DNA from: CAVTLG01 sp963735495
Lineage (GTDB): Bacteria > Chloroflexota > Ktedonobacteria > Ktedonobacterales > Ktedonobacteraceae
Reading direction: 5' to 3'
Assembly (NCBI GenBank): GCA_963735495.1
Contig: CAVTLG010000014.1
Coordinates: forward strand, 992,001 to 1,056,000
DNA length: 64,000 nucleotides
Position numbers and translations under genes: made by a program. The notes beneath the pieces are model-generated. The model worked only from the letters and a program-made list of their open reading frames with translations. It had not been told where the DNA came from and ran no database searches. Positions 24,868 to 34,096 of the stretch are shown in pieces (positions within the stretch are counted from its first letter, which is position 1; each line of letters opens with the position of its first letter).

Positions 24868-25731
24868 TTAGAGTACTTTTTTCACAAGATCAGGCACATC
24901 AAAAATGGTATCGGCAACCGGAACGTGGGCGGCCTGCAGCGCTGCCACTTTGCCCTGCGCGGTCCCTGTATTCCCGGAGATGATCGCGCCTGCATGGCCC
25001 ATACGCTTGCCAGCAGGTGCGGTACGTCCAGAGATAAAGGAGACGACCGGCTTGCTCATGGTTTTGATATATGCGGCGGCATCTTCTTCGTCGCTGCCGC
25101 CGATCTCGCCGCACATTACCACGGCTTTCGTTTGCGGATCAGCTTCGAAGAGCTTGAGATAGTCGCTGAACGTCGAGCCGATGATGGGATCTCCACCGAT
25201 GCCGATGCAGGTGGATTGTCCGATACCGGCTGCGGTAAGTAGTGAGACGACTTCGTAGGTGAGCGTGCCAGAGCGCGAGATGAAACCGACCGGACCAGGC
25301 GTGAACATCTGATAAGGGATGATGCCGATCTTGCCATGTCCCGGTGTGCATAGTCCTGGACAATTTGGACCGATGAGACGTGCTCCATGCTCGCGTACCA
25401 CCAGGACCGCGCGTGTCATGTCAATCACCGGAATCCATTCGCTGATGCAGACAATCAACTCAATACCGGCGGTGGCCGCTTCGGTAATGGCATCGGCAGC
25501 GAGTGGACCGGGCACAAAAATACAGGTCGCATTGGCATCGGTGGCGATTTTCGCCTGCTCAACGGTGTCAAAAACGGGTACGCCTTCTACGGTCTGACCG
25601 CCTTTGCCCGGCGTGACACCTCCGACAATCTTCGTGCCTGCTGCTTGCATATTGCGGGCATGGTATTGTCCCTCGCGCCCGGTGATACCCTGTACAATAA
25701 CCCGTGTTGTATTATCTAATAGAATACTCAT
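24868..25731 (-). CDS. sucD: Succinyl-CoA synthetase (ADP/GDP-forming) alpha subunit
   Basis: A 287-residue subunit with the CoA-binding Rossmann N-terminus (VIVQGITGREGQYHARNM, VGGVTPGKGGQTVEGVPVFD), LIGPNCPGLCTPG, the SRSGTLTYEV motif and the phosphohistidine region GKRMGHAGAIISGNTGTAQG. With SucC it makes the TCA-cycle enzyme that conserves energy as nucleoside triphosphate when succinyl-CoA becomes succinate. It starts 2 bases after the sucC stop, so the pair is translationally coupled. Confidence 0.97.
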   Translation of the reverse strand: MSILLDNTTRVIVQGITGREGQYHARNMQAAGTKIVGGVTPGKGGQTVEGVPVFDTVEQAKIATDANATCIFVPGPLAADAITEAATAGIELIVCISEWIPVIDMTRAVLVVREHGARLIGPNCPGLCTPGHGKIGIIPYQMFTPGPVGFISRSGTLTYEVVSLLTAAGIGQSTCIGIGGDPIIGSTFSDYLKLFEADPQTKAVVMCGEIGGSDEEDAAAYIKTMSKPVVSFISGRTAPAGKRMGHAGAIISGNTGTAQGKVAALQAAHVPVADTIFDVPDLVKKVL

Positions 25732-25733
25732 CT

Positions 25734-26882
25734 TTAGCGTCCTTTGTCCCTGCGAGCGATGGCGGCAACGATCTTCTCGGCTGCGTCACGCATATCTTTG
25801 CCCCAATCGAGTCCAGCGTCTTTCAGGATAGCGCGCCCTTCTTCTGCGCCTGTACCGGAGAGGCGTACGACAATGGGCATACCCTTGGGCAGTTCTGCCT
25901 GGGCCATAATCACACCTTTTGCCACTTCTTCGCCGCGTGTAATGCCGCCAAAGATGTTGACCAGAATGCCTTTGACCTGTGGATCACGGGCGACAAACAT
26001 CAGCGACTTGTACATCACCTCGGCTTTCGCTCCGCCACCGATGTCCAGGAAGTTTGCTGGCCTCCCGCCAGATCTTGCGACCATGTCCAGCGTCGTCATG
26101 ACCAGCCCGGCTCCATTCCCGATGATGCCGACGTCGCCATCGAGTTTGACGTAGGTCAGACCAGCCTGTTTCGCTTCATATTCGAGCGGATTGGCCTCTT
26201 CTGGCTCTGCCCAACTGGCGTACTCTTTCTGACGGAATAAGCCGTTATCGTCAATCACGATTTTACCGTCGGCGGCTATGACCTGTCCGTCTGTCGTGAG
26301 GGCGAGGGGATTAATTTCTGCCAGGCTGGCATCGCTCTCGATAAAGGCTTTGGCCAGAGCGGTAAGGATTGTGCTGGCCTTATTGATGATCGAGCGTGGG
26401 AAGCCCGCATTGGCAACGATATCGCGAGCTTCAAAAGGTCGTAATCCCCAGTGCATATCGATAGGCTGCTGGATGATCTTTTCGGGGGTGGTTGCAGCGA
26501 CCTCTTCGATATCAATGCCACCGGCTGTTGAAACCATTACCACGGGGGCCTGTGTCTTGCGATCAATGGTGATGCCCAGGTAGTACTCTTCCTTGATGTC
26601 AATCTTGGAGGTGACGAGAACTTTTTCGACGGTCAGCCCTTTAATATTCATGCCGAGTACTTTGGCAGCCGAGGCGCGCGCGAGTTCAGGGGTATCTCCA
26701 AACTGTATGCCGCCAGCCTTGCCGCGTCCGCCGACATAGACCTGCGCTTTAATCACAACTGGCTCGCCAATCTCGCGGGCAATAGTTTCAGCCTCTTCTG
26801 GGGTCGATGCCACGCGTCCGGGTTGCACCGGAATGCCATAGCGTCCCAGAATATCCTTGGCTTGATACTCATGGATTTTCAA
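25734..26882 (-). CDS. sucC: Succinyl-CoA synthetase beta subunit
   Basis: About 382 residues: an ATP-grasp domain (KIHEYQAKDILGRYGIPVQP, VIKAQVYVGGRGKAGGIQFG, EINPLALTTDGQVIAADGKI) followed by the CoA-ligase domain (DGDVGIIGNGAGLVMTTLDM, FLDIGGGAKAEVM, ILVNIFGGITRGEEVAKGVI). The start is TTG at 26882, directly before KIHEYQ and preceded by AAGGAG; the frame upstream has no ribosome binding site and adds non-conserved residues. It is the first gene of the sucCD unit. Confidence 0.96.
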   Translation of the reverse strand: MKIHEYQAKDILGRYGIPVQPGRVASTPEEAETIAREIGEPVVIKAQVYVGGRGKAGGIQFGDTPELARASAAKVLGMNIKGLTVEKVLVTSKIDIKEEYYLGITIDRKTQAPVVMVSTAGGIDIEEVAATTPEKIIQQPIDMHWGLRPFEARDIVANAGFPRSIINKASTILTALAKAFIESDASLAEINPLALTTDGQVIAADGKIVIDDNGLFRQKEYASWAEPEEANPLEYEAKQAGLTYVKLDGDVGIIGNGAGLVMTTLDMVARSGGRPANFLDIGGGAKAEVMYKSLMFVARDPQVKGILVNIFGGITRGEEVAKGVIMAQAELPKGMPIVVRLSGTGAEEGRAILKDAGLDWGKDMRDAAEKIVAAIARRDKGR

Positions 26883-27011
26883 AATAGTTGCTCCTTGTGC
26901 TACGTGTCGTGTTGTACAGCCTTGTACGCTCTCACTATTGTAAAGAATTTGCACCCAGCACGCAAGTTGCTATGCTAGGCCAACGGCCCTTTTCTTCAAT
27001 GCGGGCAAATT

Positions 27012-28634
27012 TTACCGGCGCTGCACTCCTGCGGCGTTGCCGCGTGCGAGCGCGGTAAAGATGCCGATAGCCGCAAAGGCCGCGCAGGCCAGAAAGGCGG
27101 CGTGGAAGCCGCCGATAAATGTCTGCTGTAAGCTGCTCACTTGCGAGGTGGAAAGATGTTGGGTATGTGCAGAGAGAATATTACCCGCGATAGCGCCGCC
27201 AAAGGCGGCAAAGATGGTTCCAGCCAGCGCGATGCTCAGACTTTGACCAATCACGCGTCCGGTGGCTAACAGTCCCGAAGCCTCACCTTGCTTGTTGCGC
27301 GGCGCGGCTCCCATGATCGTACGCGTATTCGGTGACTGGAATATACCTTGACCAATCCCGGTGACGGCCAGACGCCAGATGATATCCCACAATGTGCTGT
27401 GTGCATTGACCTGACTGAGCAGGAACAGTCCAAAACAAGCAATGGCCAGTCCAATAGGGGAGAGCCAGCGCGAGCCTGAACGATCTGCGATTGAACCACT
27501 TAAGGGTGCCATCACAGCGAACGTTAATGGCAATGGCGTCAGTAATAGACCTGTTTGCATGGTCGAGAAACCACGCAGTTGCTCGAAGTAGAATGGCAGA
27601 AGAAAACCAGGCGCGAACAAGGCCATCATACACAGCATGAAGCTGATGTTGGCGAAGACAAAGACCCGCTTATGCAGTAAATGCAGGTCCAGGATGGGAT
27701 ACTCAACGTGCTTCTCAACGAAGACAGCAGCCGCTATCATCACTGCACCGATGCCTAACGAGCTAAGCGTGCCAGCCGAAAACCAGCCCCACTCTTGACC
27801 AAAAGAGAGTCCGAGCGTGAGCGCGGCCAGGCCAATGGCCAGCAATATTGCGCCGGCTGGATCGAAATGTCCATGTTGGCCTCGTTGTGGACGTCGCTCA
27901 TGATAAAAGTAGCATGCTGCTAACAGGAGGACGATGCCAATGGGCACGTTCACGTAGAAGATCCAACGCCAGGTCAAGTATTGAATGATAATACCTCCAA
28001 TAGTTGGCCCCGCGCTAACGCCTAAAGATACCACAACGGCGTTCAGACCAAGAGCTAAGCCGCGCTCATTGTTGGGGAACGTGCTGGTGATCATCGCGAT
28101 ATTCACAGAGTAAATCAGAGCCCCACCTAATCCTTGAAAGAGACGAGCCAGGATCAGCAATAAGAGCGATGGTGCCATACCGGATAGCGCTGATCCTATC
28201 ACGAAAACGATTACGCCTGCCAGGAAGATCGGTTTGCGTCCAAGCATATCAGCAAGACGTCCGAATGTAAGCAGGACAGCGGCAATAATTACCAGATAGC
28301 CAATAATGATCCACTCGACTTCTCCGCTCAGACCAACATGAAATGTACGCGAAATAGCCGGAAGACCAATATTGACAATCGAGGCATCAAGCGTGGTAAT
28401 GAAGCTACTCAGGGCAGCCAGGGTAAGTATTGCCCATTTATTGACGGCTGCGGTAGTGCTGGCAGGAGTAGCGCTTGTGCCGATGGTAGGAGAGATATCC
28501 GTGCCATGTGGGCTGCTATTTACGGGTGAAACGTCTGTCATATGCTCAGTTCTGTCTACAAAAAGGGGTCGTGTTCCGTGCGTTGCCATGGTCTCGAAGT
28601 TTGCTCGGAGGGCCTTATTCCGCTCCTCGTACAT
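27012..28634 (-). CDS. DHA2-family (EmrB/QacA) MFS drug exporter, 14 helices
   Basis: A 540-residue protein with a long hydrophilic N-terminus and the DHA2 signature SSFITTLDASIVNIGLPAISR (motif D1), GRLADMLGRKPIFLAGVIVF (motif A), LFQGLGGALIYSVNIAMIT (motif B) and LGVSAGPTIGGIIIQYLTWRW (motif C, antiporter). It should pump drugs or metabolites out using the proton gradient. ATG 28634 has GGAG/AAGG upstream. An 18-bp palindrome lies 46 bases upstream, suggesting TetR- or MarR-like control, although no such regulator gene is adjacent. Confidence 0.93.
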   Translation of the reverse strand: MYEERNKALRANFETMATHGTRPLFVDRTEHMTDVSPVNSSPHGTDISPTIGTSATPASTTAAVNKWAILTLAALSSFITTLDASIVNIGLPAISRTFHVGLSGEVEWIIIGYLVIIAAVLLTFGRLADMLGRKPIFLAGVIVFVIGSALSGMAPSLLLLILARLFQGLGGALIYSVNIAMITSTFPNNERGLALGLNAVVVSLGVSAGPTIGGIIIQYLTWRWIFYVNVPIGIVLLLAACYFYHERRPQRGQHGHFDPAGAILLAIGLAALTLGLSFGQEWGWFSAGTLSSLGIGAVMIAAAVFVEKHVEYPILDLHLLHKRVFVFANISFMLCMMALFAPGFLLPFYFEQLRGFSTMQTGLLLTPLPLTFAVMAPLSGSIADRSGSRWLSPIGLAIACFGLFLLSQVNAHSTLWDIIWRLAVTGIGQGIFQSPNTRTIMGAAPRNKQGEASGLLATGRVIGQSLSIALAGTIFAAFGGAIAGNILSAHTQHLSTSQVSSLQQTFIGGFHAAFLACAAFAAIGIFTALARGNAAGVQRR

Positions 28635-28680
28635 GCCTTCAGCTCCTTGTGAATAGATAACCTTTTCTTACAAGAACATG

Positions 28681-28698
28681 GCTATACAATTGTATAGC
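28681..28698. promoter_or_regulatory. 18-bp perfect palindrome, putative operator of the exporter
   Basis: GCTATACAATTGTATAGC is perfectly self-complementary and sits 46-64 bases upstream of the exporter start. The size and position suit a TetR/MarR-type dimer. The regulator must be encoded elsewhere. Confidence 0.55.
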
Positions 28699-28871
28699 AC
28701 CCCTCCTCCCTTGCGGGTGTGCATAAATTGCCGAGAGGGAATGTCTTTATTATACAACATTGATCCACTCTAAGCGCTAGCATAGAAAACGTATACTTTT
28801 TTGAGTCGTGTTGTGTGGAGATAAATTGATGCACTGTGTGGCATATTCCCGCTGCCGGGAGCATGTAGCAC

Positions 28872-30230
28872 CAGGGCTTTTTGATGTTCCTGTCTTACCG
28901 TGAGAGCTTGCCAAGCAGCAAATGTAGCGCTTCTTGAGGCTGTGCACAAAAATGTCTCATTTGCTTTGCAACATTGCTTACACCCAGCCAGTCCATTAAA
29001 GCTAGTATCCCTCCATTTAATGCCGCTAATGTCTGTGGAGCATTCTTGATACGAACTTGACAAGCATCTTCACCAAGGGTCACGTCACGCCGGTAATGCA
29101 AGCGATTCTCGATACTCCAATGCTTTTGATTCAAGCCCAGGATACGTTTGGCATTGGCTTTCTTTCTGGGTAAATTCGTAAAACCATAGACAATCTCCTC
29201 ACGTTCTTTCTCTCCTTCCTTTACGTATCTTCTCATTTTAAATATTTGTGCAATGCCTGCCCATTCTTTCTCGAACCATTCGTTCATCTGGGTACTTGTC
29301 CATATTTCTCGCACTTTCAGCCGCCCATGCCCTTTTTGAACTTTCTTGTAATATTCCCATTCACCCTGGTCAAGATCTTTGTCTTCAAAAAAATCGCATA
29401 GATCTTGACGAACTCCGGTTTGGTTATCTTTCGCAATCACCAGATAATATCCATGGTAACCATCTACTCCTGCACACCATTTCTTTTGCGTATGAAGTGC
29501 ATCTGTACTGATTATTCGTCCCTTTATCAGGAGTGGGTGCAATAACGCTGCTGACGCTGTTATCTCATTTTCCTTCCTCTTGACCGCCTCTTGTGTGAGC
29601 ACTATTCCACTTTCACATTCATAAAGTGACAAAAGATGCACTGGAGGCTGCTCTTCTTTGGCATGACCGAGCGTCCCACGTAATGTTTTCCCATCCATTG
29701 CTGTATGAATCAACTGCTCGTCGCCCCGATTTTCTGCCAACAATCGACTTGGTTCCGTATCACACCGCTCTACTGCTCTCGCTTTTACTATCACCTGCGC
29801 TATCACTTTTGCCAGCTCTTGCCCATCACAATGAGCTAACGCATCGCTGTACGTCGAGTTGACTGGAAATCCTTTTGGCCAATTGAGTTGTTTTTTGAGC
29901 AAATATTTCCTTTCTTCCACCCAATCAACTATTCCATTGATCGTTTTTTCTCCTGCCATTTTTCCGAGCAGAACGAGGGTCAGAATGAGTGCGAGAGGAT
30001 AACGCTTTCCTTTTCTTTTACGCCCGTCTTTCACCTGCTCAAATGCTCTGTACAATGATGCTTCATCTATCGCCAAAGATTCCTGGCTGAATTGATCTTC
30101 TTCGCCAAATATGGTAAGGTACACCTACGCTATTCCCTGCTTTCATAGGTATTTTATGATTTTCCTATTCTAGCAAGGGATGGCCTCTTTTTTTACTTTT
30201 CGGGACTATCGGGTACACTGAAAAGCCCTG
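28872..30230 (-). mobile_element. Complete ISAs1-type insertion sequence, 1359 bp
   Basis: Terminal inverted repeats begin CAGGGCTTTT at 28872 and end AAAAGCCCTG at 30230. They are flanked by a perfect 9-bp direct duplication ATGTAGCAC at 28863-28871 and 30231-30239. One intact transposase gene fills the element. Identity of the duplication and the uninterrupted frame indicate a recent transposition. Confidence 0.95.
28895..30124 (-). CDS. ISAs1-family DDE transposase
   Basis: A 409-residue protein. The N-terminal DUF4372-like region has LYRAFEQVKDGRKRKGKRYP and LILTLVLLGKMAGEKTINGI. The DDE residues lie in IHTAMDGKTLRGTLG (first Asp), GRIISTDALHTQKKW (second Asp) and KHWSIENRLHYRRDVTLGED (Glu), as in ISAs1/H-repeat transposases. 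The frame is complete, so the element is probably functional. It occupies nearly the entire insertion sequence. Confidence 0.95.
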   Translation of the reverse strand: MYLTIFGEEDQFSQESLAIDEASLYRAFEQVKDGRKRKGKRYPLALILTLVLLGKMAGEKTINGIVDWVEERKYLLKKQLNWPKGFPVNSTYSDALAHCDGQELAKVIAQVIVKARAVERCDTEPSRLLAENRGDEQLIHTAMDGKTLRGTLGHAKEEQPPVHLLSLYECESGIVLTQEAVKRKENEITASAALLHPLLIKGRIISTDALHTQKKWCAGVDGYHGYYLVIAKDNQTGVRQDLCDFFEDKDLDQGEWEYYKKVQKGHGRLKVREIWTSTQMNEWFEKEWAGIAQIFKMRRYVKEGEKEREEIVYGFTNLPRKKANAKRILGLNQKHWSIENRLHYRRDVTLGEDACQVRIKNAPQTLAALNGGILALMDWLGVSNVAKQMRHFCAQPQEALHLLLGKLSR

Positions 30231-30385
30231 ATGTAGCACAGTGCATGGTTGCGTCTCGCGTTCTATGAGGGCAAAATGATTACCAGGCGGGATCGCTTCA
30301 CGGGGGCTTGGTTTCTAGTGTGCCGTGATCAGTGTGTTAGGTTTTCACTGCAACGCTCGTACTTTTTACACCTGCATCTTGGGTA

Positions 30386-31333
30386 CTAGGTGGGAGAGGT
30401 ATAAACCCTCACATAATTCACCAGCATCGACGCTCCTGAGGCTGTAGAAGCGGTTGGGCTACCTGGGAAATCTCCGCCTATCGCCACGTTGAGCAGGATG
30501 AAGAAGCCATGATCGACGGCGTTGGCCCATGTGGTCGCGTCCATTCCCGAGGTGTTGGCATCCACGTGCCAGTATTCTGTTCCATCCAGATACCAGCGGA
30601 TCTCTTCGGGCGAGGTGCTACGGTCCATAATCACCGTGTATGTGTGGAATCCACCCTGGCAAGTCGGAATGCCACAACTGGTGCTCCCAGACAGACCCGT
30701 TGTTTCGTTACAGGGTCCTCCCGCAATGACACCACAGTGCAGAGTGCCGAAGACGCTGTTGTTCCCATTCACATTTTCCATTATGTCGATCTCACCGACG
30801 CTGGGCCAGTTGTTGTAGTTACCGCGAAAAGCTGTACCCAACAGCCAGAATGCAGGCCAGTACCCCTGCGCAGCAGTACCTGTGACATTGGGCAATTGAA
30901 TTGAAGCGGTCACTTGCAGTTCACCGCCCTGTGGTGCCGCGAAGTTATTTTGTACTGACTCAATTCGCCCAGAAGTCCAGGTGTTGTTGGACTTGACTGG
31001 CGTGATCGCGAGATGACCATTACCATCTGTAGATACGTTAGCCGTGCTATTGGTGTACGATTCCACTTCATGGGTACCCCAATTCGCCGCCGCTCCAGGA
31101 TAATTGGTACCGGTGTCATACTGCCAGGCACTATCTGCACCAGTATTGGCCGCTCCGTTGAATTCGTCTTGCCAGATTTCTGTCCAGGAGGCCGCTGCGT
31201 GCGTTTTCACAAGGCTTCCTTCATGCAATGCAGAGACGAGCAGCATGCCTAACAGACTCAAGATCAAGGGAAGAACGACAAACCATGCTCTCCACTGCGA
31301 GAAAGGCTGTCTCCGTTGAGAAGTTGGGTTCAT
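30386..31333 (-). CDS. Secreted GH16 beta-glucanase (laminarinase-like)
   Basis: About 315 residues from ATG 31333, which has AAAGGAA upstream; an in-frame ATG at 31372 lacks one. A signal anchor (WFVVLPLILSLLGMLLVSAL) precedes the GH16 jelly roll: WQDEFNGAANTGADSAWQYD, GRIESVQNNFAAPQGGELQV, YWPAFWLLG and the catalytic GEIDIMENVNG with the nucleophile and acid/base Glu of E-x-D-x-x-E. GH16 enzymes with this signature cut beta-1,3 or mixed-linkage glucans. No carbohydrate-binding module is attached. Confidence 0.93.
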   Translation of the reverse strand: MNPTSQRRQPFSQWRAWFVVLPLILSLLGMLLVSALHEGSLVKTHAAASWTEIWQDEFNGAANTGADSAWQYDTGTNYPGAAANWGTHEVESYTNSTANVSTDGNGHLAITPVKSNNTWTSGRIESVQNNFAAPQGGELQVTASIQLPNVTGTAAQGYWPAFWLLGTAFRGNYNNWPSVGEIDIMENVNGNNSVFGTLHCGVIAGGPCNETTGLSGSTSCGIPTCQGGFHTYTVIMDRSTSPEEIRWYLDGTEYWHVDANTSGMDATTWANAVDHGFFILLNVAIGGDFPGSPTASTASGASMLVNYVRVYTSPT

Positions 31334-31435
31334 ATCGAAATTCCTTTCTAATGTCCTAGAAACTATATCCAAATAACAGGTCGACAGATTGGCCGTATGC
31401 CAGTAAGAGAAGAAAACTATCTCTGCAACTCCCTG

Positions 31436-31624
31436 TCATCGAGCAAAAGCCGCAGCCTCTTTGGCCCACCTCTCTATTTCTGTGGCGTATATCAGGAAGA
31501 GAGTGCATCTTGAGTCCAGGCCAGTTGTATGTTGAACTCGCAGAAGCCTGGCTGATTCTGTGCCTGTGAGATGATCGCTGTGGTTTTGCATTTGCGAAAT
31601 CAGTTTCACATTAAGACTATACAT
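31436..31624 (-). CDS. Possible small protein, no family recognised
   Basis: ATG 31624 is preceded by AGGAGAAGTT, a good ribosome binding site. The 62-codon frame (YSLNVKLISQMQNHSDHLTG near the start, EIERWAKEAAAFAR at the end) has no known domain, signal or membrane segment. It lies upstream of the GH16 gene on the same strand. It may be a small gene or a chance frame. Confidence 0.3.
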   Translation of the reverse strand: MYSLNVKLISQMQNHSDHLTGTESARLLRVQHTTGLDSRCTLFLIYATEIERWAKEAAAFAR

Positions 31625-31763
31625 AACTTCTCCTGGTCTCACAACACCATAAAGTGGACATCATGGACCCATTTTCTGACATAGTCTAGCTGCCCTGCCG
31701 ACTTGACAAATGTAACTTGCAGCTTTCAAGGTGGGTTCCATTCCAAATCATGGGGAGTACAGG

Positions 31764-31772
31764 TGATATAAT
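31764..31772 (+). promoter_or_regulatory. Extended -10 promoter of the two-component operon
   Basis: TGATATAAT is a perfect extended -10 (TGnTATAAT) 73 bases upstream of the kinase start. No good -35 is seen at the usual distance, which is normal for extended -10 promoters. Confidence 0.5.
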
Positions 31773-31844
31773 GGGGGATAGTAACGACAGGAAGTCTGTA
31801 GAAATGTCTGCCGCGACAGAAAAAGTAGGAAGGGAGGTTCAGCC

Positions 31845-32924
31845 GTGAGCAAAGTTCTGCATTTCTTGCGTGACTGGCTCGAAAGCTGGCAACTTTCCCT
31901 CTTCGAAAAAGTCATTCTCGTCAATAGCGTCATGCTGGTAGGGGAAGCTCTGGCAGGACTCTGGGTGACGAGCCATAACCTGGAGACCCATCACTACCTG
32001 ATCGACACCGGTTTTATCGTCGTGGCCACACTGCTGACACTGCTGTTTAACTTGCTCTTGATGCGCGCCAGCTTCCGTCCCCTGTTTCATCTGCTTGCAA
32101 CCATCCGCGAAGTGAGTTCAGGAAAAACTCAGGCGCGTGTAGTGGTGACAGCATCGTCAGCGGAGATTGGTGAATTAGGGCGGGCTTTCAATAGCATGCT
32201 GGACCGTCTGGAGACGGCGCGTCGTGAGCAGACCATGCTGATATTTCAGGCTCAAGAGGAAGAGCGGCGACGTATTGCCCTGGAGTTGCACGATGAAGCG
32301 GGACAAAACCTGACAGCCCTGTTAATCCACGCCGAATTGCTCAGCCAAAGCTTTCAGCGCTTGCCAGCGACAGCCGTTGCCGAAGATGCATCCAGGCAAC
32401 TGACGGCTGAACTGCAACAATTGACAAAGCTAACCCAGTTGACATTGGACAATATTCGTATTCTGGCACAACAACTGCGTCCAAGCGTGCTTGACGACCT
32501 GGGGTTGTTGGCCGCCTTCCGCTGGCTTAAAGAAGATAGTGAGCAGCGTTTACACCTGCGGGTGATGCTGCACACGGAGGGTATGTTGCAGGGTCTCCCT
32601 GCCATCTACGAAACGGCTTTGTTTCGCATTGCACAGGAGAGTTTGACTAACGTCGCGCGTCATGCCCATGCCCAGCAGGTGCATATTCAACTGCGACAGG
32701 AGCCGCATACTCTTTGTTTACAGATTCAAGATGATGGTTGTGGCTATCATGCTGGGCACGCCGGGTCAGGCATCTTGGGCATGCGTGAACGGGCCACGCA
32801 ACTGGGTGGTACATTGACGATCCACTCACAAGATCGTGGGACGATTGTTCAGGCAGTGTTGCCACTGCCTGCTACAATAGCAGGAGAGAAGACATTCAAA
32901 GCACTCAGTTCGCGGAGAGGCTAG
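31845..32924 (+). CDS. NarL-type sensor histidine kinase
   Basis: A 359-residue membrane kinase, starting at GTG with GGAAGGGAGG upstream. Two N-terminal membrane segments (about 20-40 and 52-75) with almost no extracytoplasmic loop, a HAMP-like stretch (PLFHLLATIREVSSGKTQAR), then the HisKA_3 dimerisation helix with RRRIALELHDEAGQNLTALL (phospho-His), and an HATPase_c domain with AQESLTNVARHAHAQQ (N box) and GSGILGMRERATQLGG (G box). The lack of a sensor loop suggests sensing within the membrane. It is followed after 5 bases by its response regulator. Confidence 0.95.
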   Translation: MSKVLHFLRDWLESWQLSLFEKVILVNSVMLVGEALAGLWVTSHNLETHHYLIDTGFIVVATLLTLLFNLLLMRASFRPLFHLLATIREVSSGKTQARVVVTASSAEIGELGRAFNSMLDRLETARREQTMLIFQAQEEERRRIALELHDEAGQNLTALLIHAELLSQSFQRLPATAVAEDASRQLTAELQQLTKLTQLTLDNIRILAQQLRPSVLDDLGLLAAFRWLKEDSEQRLHLRVMLHTEGMLQGLPAIYETALFRIAQESLTNVARHAHAQQVHIQLRQEPHTLCLQIQDDGCGYHAGHAGSGILGMRERATQLGGTLTIHSQDRGTIVQAVLPLPATIAGEKTFKALSSRRG

Positions 32925-32929
32925 TCGGC

Positions 32930-33664
32930 ATGGTAGTTGAAACGGCGACAGAGACACATACACCTATCCATGTATTGCTGGCCGACGACCACGAGATCTT
33001 GCGCCAGGGTCTTAAATTGTTATTTGAGACGCAGCAGGATATGCAGGTCGTCGGGGAAGCACGTACAGGAGTAGAAGCAATAGAGCAGGCAAAAAAGCTG
33101 CTGCCGGATGTTGTGGTGATGGATATTACGATGGCGGATATGGATGGGCTGGCGGCCTGCCAGTACATACGCAGCGTCCAACCAGTAACCCAGGTGCTTA
33201 TGTTGACGATGCATGAAAGTGAAGAATATTTTCTGCAGGCTTTGCGCATGGGAGCTGCTGGCTATCTCGTCAAGAAGGCTGCACCCGCCGAACTCAGCGC
33301 CGCAGTACGCACTATTGCGCACGGTGGTGCCTACCTCTATCCTGGCTTGGCGAAGGCGCTCATCCACGCGTATCTTGCCATCGACACGCGGACAAACACA
33401 TCCTTCGTGGCGCAGAAACCACAGAGCGCCGTGCGCGAAGCCTCACTGGCGCAGGTCCTCACTATTTTGACGCCGCGTGAAATGGAAGTGCTGAAGTTAG
33501 TCGCGGAAGGGCGTACCAACCAGGAGATCGCCGATCAATTAGTACTGAGCATCAAAACGGTCCAGGCGCATCGGGCCAACGTCATGGAGAAGTTGGGTCT
33601 ACACGATATCACCCATCTTGTGCGTTTTGCTATCCACTACGGCTTAATTGCTGCGGAACCCTGA
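32930..33664 (+). CDS. NarL/FixJ-family response regulator
   Basis: A 244-residue regulator. The receiver domain includes HVLLADDHEILRQGLKLLFE with the acidic pocket, VVVMDITMADMDGLAA with the phosphoacceptor Asp, and the conserved Lys in GYLVKKAAPAELSAAV. A LuxR-type HTH closes the protein (LTPREMEVLKLVAEGRTNQE, then IKTVQAHRANVMEKLGL). It forms a two-gene operon with the kinase; target genes are unknown. Confidence 0.96.
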   Translation: MVVETATETHTPIHVLLADDHEILRQGLKLLFETQQDMQVVGEARTGVEAIEQAKKLLPDVVVMDITMADMDGLAACQYIRSVQPVTQVLMLTMHESEEYFLQALRMGAAGYLVKKAAPAELSAAVRTIAHGGAYLYPGLAKALIHAYLAIDTRTNTSFVAQKPQSAVREASLAQVLTILTPREMEVLKLVAEGRTNQEIADQLVLSIKTVQAHRANVMEKLGLHDITHLVRFAIHYGLIAAEP

Positions 33665-33730
33665 ACCGTCTGACGACGACCTCGTATTTCTTATAGTACT
33701 AGATATGGAATAGACCTAAAAGTAGGTCTA

Positions 33731-33913
33731 TCATAGATGTTGGCTTGGTTTCTGGTCTATCTTTACAATAATTAGCCCAATAATCCCGCCTATTATTGTA
33801 AAGAAAAGGAAGAACGTCAAAACCTCATTTGTGTTATTTGAGAACATAGGTAGAAGGACGAAGAAGCAGATAAGGAGAATAACGATGCCTATTGCGACTA
33901 AGACATATCCCAT
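33731..33913 (-). CDS. Small two-helix membrane protein
   Basis: Sixty residues from ATG 33913, which has GAGGAGAGG upstream (the frame extends further but without a site). Two membrane segments (GYVLVAIGIVILLICFFVLL and FFLFFTIIGGIIGLIIV) are joined by a short polar loop. No family is recognised. It is convergent to the response regulator and divergent from the dynamin-like gene. Confidence 0.55.
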   Translation of the reverse strand: MGYVLVAIGIVILLICFFVLLPMFSNNTNEVLTFFLFFTIIGGIIGLIIVKIDQKPSQHL

Positions 33914-34028
33914 TTGACCTCTCCTCATTTGGTAGAGGATAGACTTCCGAAGTCTATCCCCCCTTTTGCAACACACAAGACAGTTATTTCTGCGTGAGAG
34001 TACTCTAAACGTTTTGGGTCATAGCTTA

Positions 34029-34058
34029 TTGCCTCATTAAGCGCAACTATGGTATCAT
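34029..34058 (+). promoter_or_regulatory. Promoter candidate of the dynamin-like gene
   Basis: TTGCCT (34029-34034), 18 bases, TATCAT (34053-34058), 38 bases before the ATG; AAGGGGGA serves as ribosome binding site. Confidence 0.4.
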
Positions 34059-34096
34059 CTTGCCAGCTATTGTCCGTAAAGGGGGATCATTGACTT

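Larger units (their letters stand above)
28829..30246. repeat. Imperfect palindrome split by the insertion sequence
   Basis: Removing the insertion and one copy of the duplication brings ATGCACTGTG (28829-28838) and CACAGTGCAT (30237-30246) together as arms of a hairpin, with CCCG-CTG-CCGGG at its tip. The insertion therefore landed in a pre-existing stem-loop, perhaps a terminator or repetitive palindromic element. Confidence 0.6.
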
